Positions 23,701-33,189 of a stretch of 64,000 nucleotides of DNA are shown here, piece after piece (the stretch's first letter is position 1; each line of letters opens with the position of its first letter). The DNA comes from Nageia nagi. Its lineage: Eukaryota; Pinophyta. Made by a program: the position numbers and the translations under genes. Under the pieces are notes generated by a model. That model made no database searches, had not been told where the DNA came from, and worked only from the letters and a program-made list of their open reading frames with translations. The stretch lies in contig JBITNC010000001.1 of the NCBI GenBank assembly GCA_050084985.1, positions 133,114,001 to 133,178,000 on the forward strand. Direction: 5' to 3'.

Positions 23701-25790
23701 TATACCTAGACCTCAATTAAGAAACTCACAATTGAAGATGTCCTTATTTGAATTGTTACAATAATCCAAAAATCATAGAGAAGATATGAACCAATTATTG
23801 CAAACAATTGAATTAGATATTAATGATCCTAAAAGCTTTGTGTCTTTTGTGGGAAATATTAAAACAAGCTAAAAACCCACTATTTCCTTCCATGATCATG
23901 AAGTTAGGAAATCAAACCATTCATAAGGTCAAGATCACCACTACATATCATAGCCAAGATAGATAGGAAAGCTTTCAAAAGGATATTAATAGATGAAGGT
24001 TTTGTAATAAATATCATTTCTACAACTCCCTATAAGAACTTGAATCTTTGTTTCTCACACATATGTGCACCTTCCTTACAATTAAGAGATTTCAATGATA
24101 CTTTTTTCTCAATAATGGGATCTATATCATTGTCCATCACTGTAGGATCTAAAATCATACAAATATTATTACAAGTTATTGAAGGGGATATAAGACAATA
24201 CAACTTACTCCTAGGAAGAATGTGGATTAGATACATGCAATGTGTCCCATAAAAATATTATAATTGCTTAAAATACATTCATTATGGGATATTACATTAT
24301 GTACATAGCGATGAGAATCCATATTCCCATTGCAATCATATGCATCTTTTAGGGGAGATTACTTTTCCCTCTACTCATTATTTTACACTACCTATGGTTC
24401 CTAAAAAGGTATCAATAGTAGATATTAATAAAGAAGATACTTCTCCAAGTTATTTAAAGGGGAAAGATCTCATTGATCCTAAAGTACCTCATACACAAAA
24501 TATTATTAAGGATTCATTACTAAAAATAAAACCAACAATTCTAGAAAAGCAAACATGGGATGAAAGAGCACAAAATTTAGATGAAGTCAATAAAATTTCA
24601 TCATTAAAAGCATCTTATCCTATAAACATACCAAATAATGATGTATAATAAAAAATAAACCATCTAATATTTATCCCATGACTATAAAACTAACTAATTA
24701 TAGAATAGGAGAGTTTTCCATCGATGATGTTATTTTTAATATTCCTATAGCTCAAGAATTAGTAAGACCTAAAGAGCCTCCATGTGTGGTGGAGAAATTA
24801 GTATCACTAGGGAAATTACCTAATCAAACACTTTTTGTATATCAAGGTCCTATAGAACCACCTATCCTTTCTCTACCTCAGTCTAATGAAGGTATTTTTT
24901 GTGATTCATTAGAATACTTATCACCAGATGTAATATCATTCATCCAAAGATACTTTGATAGGTGTCAATAGAAAGGATAAGGTTTAGAATGATATCAAAA
25001 AGGAACTTGGTACACCATTGATATTCATTATAAATTGCCTTGTGATAATACAAAATTAGGTTATAATAAAAAAATCAAAGAGTATTCAATTTCAAGATAA
25101 CTGAGTTAGAACTTGAGCCTACAACATATGAAAATTTATTTGAAGTATATAAGTGGATGAAAAATCAAGATGACATAGAGTTTGAAACATTATTCTTGGG
25201 AGGGTTATTTTCTGATATATCAATTAACATGGTAGAGATTGCATAAATATGTAATGATCTAATGCCTCAAATGAACTTTGATTGGTCTAGAAGTGATGAA
25301 TTTGATGAGTTAGAAATAATAGGTTCAGATAATTCAAGTAGTTCTTCATACTTTCTAGTAGATGAAGAAACTACAAATTTTAAATTGATTGTTGAACAAC
25401 CTACAATCTAGGACTTCAAATATATAGAGATAATCTTATAGACTACAAACTTAAAAATTAATACTACTTTGGAATATCAATATGAAGCTAAGGATGAAGA
25501 ATATAATGCTAATGATAATATATGGATTCCAATACCCAACCAATTAGAGGAAGGATCTCACATGTTAATTAAAGAAACCATCAAAATTAATTTAAGTAAT
25601 GAACCTAATAGCCCTAAAATAATTCAATTATAAAAATACCTTACTAAGAATGATATAAAAGAGTTCATTACAATACTTAAGGAAAAATAAAAAATATTCA
25701 CATGGTTATATGCTAATATGCCTGGGCTTGATCCTAATTTAGTAGTGCATAATCTTGGTATAAAGGAAGGTGCAAAATCTATTAAATAAA
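23701..25790 (+). pseudogene. Element B protease and PR-RT linker
   Basis: Protease active-site region ILIDEGFVINIIS at about 23985-24022, then LQLRDFNDTFFSIMGSISL at about 24079-24130. The PR-end region carries QVIEGDI and YNLLLGR at about 24175-24220. The linker has EFSIDDVIFNIPIAQELVRP (24715-24770), LVSLGKLPNQTLFVYQGP (24798-24850) and a decayed G-patch-like motif (WKG, then YQKGTWYTIDIHYKL) at about 24968-25035. Just upstream of RT are NQLEEGSHMLIKETI (25540-25585) and NMPGLDPNLVVHNLG (25714-25757), the usual lead-in to RT in Tat elements. Confidence 0.78.
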
Positions 25791-27050
25791 AGCTATGAAA
25801 AATGCATCTTACAATTTCCTTGATGGTAAAAGAAGAGTTGCAAAAGTGTTTGGAAGCCAAGTTTATTCATCCAATTGATTACTCTGATTGTATTTCTAAT
25901 ATGGTACCAGTTAAGAAATCCATTAAAAAGATTAGAATATGCACAAATTTTAAATACCTAAATAAATCATATCCTAAGGATGAATTTCCCTTACTAAACA
26001 TAGATATATTGGTTGATTCTATCATAAGACATGAAATGTTATCTCTCATGGATGGGTTTTCAAGATACAACCACATTAAGGTAGCATCAAAAGACCAACA
26101 TAAAACCACATTTACAACACCATGGAGAACATTCTATTATAGAATAATGTCTTTTGGATTAAAAAATATTGTAGCTACCTATCAAAGAGCCATGATGTAC
26201 ATATTCCATGATTACATGCATAATATCATAGAAGATTATGTAGATGATGTATTGGCTAAATCAAAAATATGAGAAGATCACCTTAAAGTGCTCATTTAAA
26301 TATTTGTTAGGTTACTAGAATATAAAATTCAATTGAACCCAAAGAAGTGTGTTTTTGGGGTAACATCAAAGAAATTGTTGGGTTTTATTGTTTCTAAGTG
26401 AGGGATTGAAGTAGATCCTAACAAAATAAAAGCATTAACAAATATGTCTCCCCCCCCCCTCAAATATAAAACAACTACAAAGCTTATAGGGAAAGTTGCA
26501 GGCCATAAGATGTTTCATTTCTTAGTTGTAATACAAATGTAAATATTTTAACAAAATTTTGAAGAAGGGTATTATCTTTCACTAGGGTAATGAACAACAA
26601 GAGGCATTGGACGAGATTAAACACTATCTTCTCTCACCACCCATTCTAGTACCACCTAAGCCTAGAGAACCATTCTTATTATATATATTAGCTATAGAAA
26701 TAGGCTTATGAACTATGCTTGCTCAAAAGAATGAGAATAGTAAAGAATAAGCAATATATTACCTTATTCAAACTTTAGATGGTTATGAGATCAAATACAT
26801 GTATTTGGACAAGTTATGTCTAGTGGTAGTATTTGCAACAAAAACATTTAGACATTACATGCTAAACCATACCACGTATATAATTTCTAAAGAAGATACT
26901 TTGAAACATATGATGAATAAAACTTATCTAAAACTTATCAAAATACAAGAAAATATAAATGGATCATGCATATAACTAAATTTGATTTACTTTTCATAAG
27001 TTACGAATCAATTAAAGGGTAAATCATAGCTGATTATCTCATTGAGGTAC
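25791..27050 (+). pseudogene. Element B reverse transcriptase and RNase H
   Basis: RT is open for 156 codons (25802-26272): SLMVKEELQKCLEAKFI, RICTNFKYLNK, LSLMDGFSRYNHI, TTPWRTFYYRI, SFGLKNIVATYQ. The catalytic YVDD box is intact at 26237-26248. The thumb follows (NPKKCVFGV, then KKLLGFIVS at about 26340-26395). A run of ten C (26450-26459) shifts the frame. RNase H: YYLIQTLDGYEIKYMYLDKL at about 26757-26815 and FRHYMLNHTTYIIS at about 26848-26890. It ends near 27050 in KG-x-IIADYLIEVPL. Confidence 0.85.
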
Positions 27051-27099
27051 CTTTATCTATTGATAATCCACTCATAATAGAATTACCAAATAAACATGT

Positions 27100-27620
27100 A
27101 TTCCAATTAGAATATATGGAAATTCTCATATAATTTGAAGAATATTGGGATATGGTAATATGTTTTGATGTATTGAGATGCAAACAAAGAGTGGGTATGG
27201 TTGTTGTATTTGTTACACCCAAGAGTCTCCCATACCCTATTCATTTAAACTTAACTTTCCTTGTATGAAAAATAATGTTTAGTATGAAGCCCTAATCTTA
27301 GCTATTAAAACTATTATAAAATTAAAATTGAGAAAAGTAAAATTCATTAGTGGTTCATTAGTAATTGTAAATCAAGTTAAAGAAATCTTCCAGTGTGAGG
27401 AACCTTTGCTGCAAAAATATAAAATATTAGTACATAATATCTTATCATCTTTTGAAAAGTATGATTTAGAAGTAATACAATAATCAACTAATAGGTTTGT
27501 TGATGCTATGGCTTCCATCAAATCTTTAATGGCTACAAACCTTAATCAAAAAATTATCCCTATTGAAATTATTCAAATCACTCAATCCTTAATAGAATCA
27601 AATGAAGTTGAATATGTAGT
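27100..27620 (+). pseudogene. Element B second RNase H and linker
   Basis: Archaeal-type RNase H: YWDMVICFDVLRCKQRVG at about 27144-27195, FVTPKSLPYPIHLNL, then AIKTIIKLKLRKVKFI and LVIVNQVKEI at about 27300-27385. The family FDGS is FDVL here, so the first Asp is kept. A linker follows with QKYKILVHNILSSFEKYDL and NRFVDAMASIKSL (27410-27530), aligned with C 42330-42460. The linker leads to integrase. Confidence 0.78.
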
Positions 27621-28915
27621 TTTAAACATTGCAATGGAAGAGAAAAATCTATGGCATACATAATAGTTCAAATTAATAAGATATGGGGTATTACCTAAAG
27701 ACTTAACAAAATTATCTAGGAAAGCATTCAAGATAAAAGCACTTCACTTTTGCATGATAGGAGATGTTATATACAATAGGTGTTTTGAAGGGATATTGCT
27801 TAGATGTTTAGAATAGGTTGATTCACAAATTACTATTTCATGCACACATGATGGAATTTGTAGAGGACATTTTAGTGGCATTGTACTTACAAAATGACTA
27901 ATGCGTATGGGATATTATTAGCCCACTATGGAATGTGATTGCATGGAATATGTTAGAAAGTGTGTTAAATGTCAACAACATGTAAATCTATTTAATCAAA
28001 CCTCACATATGTTATAACCCATGAAATCATTATGGCCATTCTCAATATGGGCATTAGATTTAATTAGTCAAATCTCTCTTATTTCCTGAATAGGTCATAA
28101 GTTTATAATAACTGCTATAGAATATTTTACAAAATGGGTAGAAGCTATCCCTATGATCTCAAAAAAAGGAACAAAGATAGCAGAATTCATACAAAATCAT
28201 ATTATATGTCATTTTGGAATTCTATCTTAAATTATCACTAATAATAGGAAAAACTTCAAAAATAAGGAATTTTAGGCTTTATGTAAAGAATATCATATCT
28301 ATTTAAGCTTCTCAACTTCTTACTATCCTCAAGGGAATTGTTAATCTAAAGCTATAAATAAAACTATTTGTAACATTCTATCAAAAATTGTTGGTGATTC
28401 CCATAGAAATTGGTATGCAAGAATTGCACATGCATTATATGGGCTTATCGAACTAGTATTTGAACTCCTACTAAGGCAACCCATTTTCCTTAGTTTATGG
28501 GGCATAAGTAGTATTACCCTTAGAAATAAAAATTCCTTCATTGTAAATTGCATTACAAGACTATATCACTAATTAAGTAGTTCTTCAAATAAGATTAGAT
28601 CAATTACTACTTTTAGATGAAATAAGAGTTAATGTGTTAGAGCATTTATGTACTTATCAAAATTGTATTAAAAGAGCCTTCAATAAAAAATTTAAAACTC
28701 ATGAATTTAACATAGGAAATTTGGTTTTAAAAGAAAACTAGCAAACTTCTCGAATAAAACAATAGCTTTGTGATAAGTTTACTCCTAACTGGTTAGGTCC
28801 TTATGTGATTAAAAGAAAATTTGGATCTAGAGCTTATCATTTAGTTGATATAGAAGATAATGAAGAGTGTAAACCCATAAATATCATGCACCTTCATCCT
28901 TTCTATAGTTAATAA
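27621..28915 (+). pseudogene. Element B integrase with GPY module
   Basis: Integrase: HFCMIGDVIYNRCFEGILLRCLE at about 27750-27815; the zinc finger ends YVRKCVKCQQHV at about 27950-27985. The core has the first Asp at WALDLISQISLIS, about 28047-28090. The second Asp region is degraded (NNRKNFKNKEF, 28240-28275). YYPQGN is at about 28321-28340, but the Glu-bearing stretch is altered. The C-terminal GPY module reads NWLGPYVIKRKFGSRAYHL at about 28788-28845, and PINIMHLHPFYS closes the protein at about 28877-28912. Confidence 0.82.
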
Positions 28916-29004
28916 ACTTTTTTAATTAGAAATTGTATATATTGTAAATAAGCTTTTTTAGTTAAAAAATTAATAAAAGTGTTTTTCTTAAGACTTATAC
29001 ATAT

Positions 29005-30555
29005 TTAATGTATTCAAAATAGAAAAAGACATCAAAAAGGAGCAAAAGCATCCATTTGATCACTAATCAAAGAGGTATTTGATAAAAATATTGGTTTGAG
29101 AAGCCAAGATATTTGAGAGACATGGCTATCATAGAATTATCCCTATGCTTATCCTAGAAATAAAAATATCCTCCATTTACCTGATGATCTACAAAGAATC
29201 CTAGCCTTAAACTTATTGTCAAAAATATACCAAGGATGGGAGATAAGTGTTCATAGAGATAACTTGGAGATTTATGTGGATAAAGCCATGTACAACCTAA
29301 TCCATGCACATTATTTCACATAAATTTGCATGATAAACTTGTTATGCTAATATTGTTCTACATCAACCCCTAAGATATTAATTGATTATTTCTTCAACAA
29401 GTGGATCCAAAATAGAGTTATTAACACATGGTCAAATGAATATTTTCTATTTACATGGGTAGACCAGATGATAAGAGACTTGTGTCATCATAAAATAGTC
29501 TATGATTTTTACACTATTCATCCATAAACCTCAATGATCAATTATATGTGTGCAAAAAATTGACCAATGATTCTCTTGAATTAGGTCAATATTTCCCAAT
29601 CCTCCTCCATGTAACATTCAAGTGAGAACTTGGATGTTAGGAAGACTACAAACCAATGGAAAAACACAATTGCAATTTAATCTTGTGAGCCATGATTTTG
29701 TTGATAGATATCCTAAAGATTGCTACATGCAAGCATTATGAAAGTATCCTTACACTAAGATAGCCCATTTGTTCACTTTACCAAAATAAATTCAAGAAGT
29801 TATAGCCATAAATCTTTATAATCAATGAGGAACCAATGCATGGGACTTAAAAGTCAATAATCTTATAGAAAATATTGAGTTAGAAGCAAAGGATATGTGG
29901 GTGGAAACTAAATCTCTAACCAATTGGATACATCTATTTTGCTTGCATTGGCCTTATGAGAGACCTAGAATTTTGTTAAATTGTGTTGACCATATAACTC
30001 TTTAATGTTATGGAATATCAATTTCCATAAGTGAGGTCATCGATGACTTGGTACTTGACTATAATACCTGCTTAATTTTGTACAATAAAATCATATATGA
30101 TTATAGTTCATTATTTAGCATGAATTTTTGTGTATATAATCTAATTAATGTAAAACCAAGGTTTCAAAGAACCTTAGAACACTTTAACCAAAGAAAAAAT
30201 GACATTGTAATAAAATTAGTGAAAAATAAGTATGTCCAGTATCTCATAAAAAACATGATCACCCTTGCATCATTAATTCCCCCTTAATATTCATAATCCT
30301 TAGGGATTCCATCTTTCCTTCCACTTATTAACAATTATGAAGCCTTAGCATCATCAACCAAGCCAAAATATGCTATTAAGAAGTATAAGCATCATCCACC
30401 AATCTTTCCACTTATTTTGTATCCGATCCATTATCAACCATCCATCCTAGGACTAGCATCTACTTGTTTCTTAGTTCAACCTTTGTACTTTTATTTATTG
30501 GGTTATAAAGGTTGGGTCATCCATAAAAAAAGGGAACCATTATCATTAGGGAGTT
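29005..30555 (+). pseudogene. Element B ORF3 exon 1 (unrecognised)
   Basis: Sense gene about 90 bp after integrase. Shared blocks with A and C: HLPDDLQRILALNLLSK (about 29177-29228), GWEISVHRDNLEIYVDKAMY (29237-29296), FTWVDQMIRDLCHHKIVYDF (29450-29510), KIAHLFTLPK-x-IQEVIAINLYN (29757-29823), NAWDLKVNNL (29837-29867), CLHWPYERPRILLNCVDHI (29942-29997), DDLVLDYNTCL (30045-30075), YDYSSLF (30097-30117) and GYKGWVIHKKRE (30502-30537). Length is about 510 codons. Neither a known fold nor a secretion signal is apparent, so it is not an obvious envelope gene. Function unknown. Confidence 0.68.
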
Positions 30556-30745
30556 GTAAAAAGTTTTTGTTATAAAAAATGATAATAATAAAGTATATAA
30601 AAAATATAATCATTCAAAACACCTATAAATAATTCAAAAAAACTTATTAAATGTTTTATTATAAAAATAAATAATGTGTGTGTATATATATATCTTTGAA
30701 AAATTTTATATAAATTCTAAAAAATGCTTGTATATGATACTATAG
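30556..30745 (+). other. Putative intron of ORF3 in element B
   Basis: AT-rich 190-bp gap between the two conserved blocks of ORF3, with candidate donor GTT|GTAAAAAG and acceptor TACTATAG|GTAGTTGATTG. C has the same arrangement (211 bp, donor ATT|GTAAAT, acceptor GCTTGTAG|GTGGTTGATTG). Exon 2 opens in phase 0 in both. Alternatively this is spacing between two separate genes. Confidence 0.45.
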
Positions 30746-31460
30746 GTAGTTGATTGTATTTCACAAGTAACATCAATCATGATTCACCCACATTGTGTTA
30801 GTATTTCCACTAGTCAATAGGAGGGGTCCTTGCATTATGACACCCCTATCCCATGGGACTTGTCATCCCTTATCATTTCTCAATCACTTTGTACTTTTTC
30901 CTATGATCTCTTAGAGGATCCTATCCAAAACCTAGAGTTAGAGGAGGATCAATTTAATCAATTTCCTGAGGGTATCTAGCATCAAATTTTGTCTATGATG
31001 GCTTTTACCACTGTACTAGATAAGTCTAACCATGCTTATGATATTCTAAGGAAATCTAAATTAATAGAGATTTATATTGGTCATCAACCTTGTTGGGGAT
31101 CTTGTAGATATATGATATCCTTGAAAAATAGTTCCTACAAAATCTTATCCTCATGTTCTCTAGACCTAATTTATTTAGAAAATCATAATTGATGCTCTTG
31201 TCACTTCTTTGGTAGTTTGATTTGTTATAAATTGTGGGCTACATCTTCTACATCTTGAAGAAGACCTTTTCGATGATGTAACCATAGCCCATCTCCTATC
31301 TATAAACCTATGATGTTGGGACTTCATGTTATTTGTGTCCATCATTTGTGACCCCCCATAGTGGTTCATTGATCATACCATCCATACTTGCTATCATTTC
31401 CATCCTTTTACTCATGATGACCTATTGCAAATTCTTTTTCAATGGGAGAATCAATAAAAA
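30746..31460 (+). pseudogene. Element B ORF3 exon 2 (unrecognised)
   Basis: Second conserved coding block, aligned codon by codon with C 59375-60100: VVDCIS and HPHCV (30746-30801); SLCTFSYDLLEDP (30886-30926); ILSMMAFTTVLDKSNHAYDILRKS (30987-31060) against LSLLDRFDRAYNILKDS in C; PCWGSCRYMI; and DHTIHTCYHFHPFTHDDLLQI at about 31371-31432. It ends at TAA near 31456. About 240 codons. Not found in element A. Function unknown. Confidence 0.6.
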
Positions 31461-31769
31461 ATCAAAAAAATTAAAAAATCAAAAAATGTATATATGTATA
31501 TATACTAAGAAGATATACTTTTGAAGCATCTTGGCTACTGGGTGTGTTGCCCTTGTGTTCATATCATTTCAATTGGTTCATAAATGTTTAGTCCTTTATC
31601 TTGAATGTCATAATTATTGGATATCAATCATTATGAGGAAGGCAACTAATCTAGTTATATGTATCCACTCATCATGCAAACATCCATATAATATTTATTT
31701 ATGTATATAGCTATATTTATAAAGAAATAAGTAGGTAATAAATATTCTATTCATATTTGGTTTTAGTTA

Positions 31770-32280
31770 AGAAATCCTATCTTGAGGTTTCAAAAACTTA
31801 GGATGATAAAAGGACATAACTATGTTATATTGTGGTGCACTAATAGACTCATACACATTTCACATTAAAAATCTTGAAATAATCAAGAATTGAGTATTTG
31901 TTGAGTATAAATGTGAGTATGGTTTTCTTACTTTTTGCTTCATCCTGAACCCAAGAGCTAGGATAGAAAAGAAAAGCAAAAAAAAATGTGTATAATTCTT
32001 GGGCCATTATAGTATCCTTTATTGTGGCTATGGATGACTTACTAGCAATAGAATAAGGTTGTAAGGGGATGATGGGGTTAACCTTCACCAAGGCTATGGA
32101 TGCTTTTTGGTAGTGATGCATACCTTACAAAAAGAAAAATATCATATCTCATAATTTATAATACTAGGGTATTTAATTTGCAACTGTTAAGAGAAGGAAA
32201 TGAACATCATTGGACACACACAAGTTTATGGCAAACTTAAGTATATTGTGATCTTATTTTATATCATTCCTAGTAGATGA
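31770..32280. other. Conserved duplicated block shared by A and B
   Basis: Homologous to A 12490-12990. It contains TTTGCTTCATCC..AACCCAAG, then ATTATAGTATCC..TATTG, and two direct copies of GGCTATGGATG (32028-32038 and 32093-32103) separated by AATAGAATAAGGTTG. The minus strand is open for 90 codons (32121-31849); A's minus strand shares ASIA twice, PLQPYSI and DTI, but with a stop. Differences between copies are not concentrated at third positions, so coding is unproven. C lacks the block. Confidence 0.6.
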
Positions 32281-32898
32281 GACCAAAGTAGAAGATTAAT
32301 TAATGAATACTAGGTATTGAAGGTGTTATTAATTATACTTCTTTATTTATATATATCCATTCATTCCATACTATCATTATTATTATAAATATTGATAAGT
32401 TACCGAAGCATTATGATTAATGTCTAAATGATTATGTCATTCATAAAAATCTTAGGTTGTTTAGGATTCATACATTTTGCATTCATGTATCATCTATCCA
32501 TATACATCTATGTGTATCCAATTTTACATCCATAAAATATTTTGTAAATCTTGTGTGTGTTTCACATGCATACATTCACATTATTCATGATATCACTTAT
32601 GTTTATACTAGTATATTATGTTCCAAATAATGTATAAAAGTAGCCTAGAAAATAGAAAATGATAAACCTAATTTTTTTTCTATAAATCAAATCCTGTTCT
32701 ACAAACATAGTAGTCCTATATAAATATAAACATCACTTTGTATTTACAAAACATATCATAAATAAGGTCTTACAACTAAATAAAAACATAAAAAATAAAT
32801 ACACGTTTTCATTTTAACACATACATTTAAAAAACATGAAAAATATAAACATGCATTAATATGATACTAAACATTCATATAAAAGTCTAAGCTATCAT

Positions 32899-32901
<3 letters not shown>

Positions 32902-32959
<58 letters not shown>
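32902..32959. repeat. (AT)n microsatellite in element B spacer
   Basis: 58-bp uninterrupted AT dinucleotide run. Confidence 0.95.
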
Positions 32960-32962
<3 letters not shown>

Positions 32963-33189
32963 AAAATATAACCAAATGTTTATCACATAAGCCATCTCTC
33001 CACCATCCATCTAGAAAAACTAACCATCAATCATGACTACCATGATCTAAAAAATAGATAAGGTCATCAAAGCATAGGCCCACAAATGACATATATAAAC
33101 ATATGAAATGGTCCTTCTCTCCATGAGCTCAAAAATAAAGTAACATAGTATGATAAGGCTCATAATTCTAACTTGAAAAATAAAAATAA

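Larger units (their letters stand above)
31461..33185. other. Element B spacer between convergent genes
   Basis: Non-coding stretch between the ends of ORF3 and the antisense gene. It holds a conserved block (31770-32280, listed separately), AT-rich filler resembling A 13000-13598, and an (AT)n run at 32902-32959. If both genes are transcribed, the two transcripts end towards each other here. Confidence 0.55.

Noticed and set aside
24030-24236. Minus-strand frame opposite the B protease
   Set aside because: Shadow of the plus-strand protease frame, which matches A and C.
29005-31460. ORF3 as an envelope gene
   Set aside because: Its position after integrase invites this, but no signal peptide, fusion or transmembrane segment is visible.
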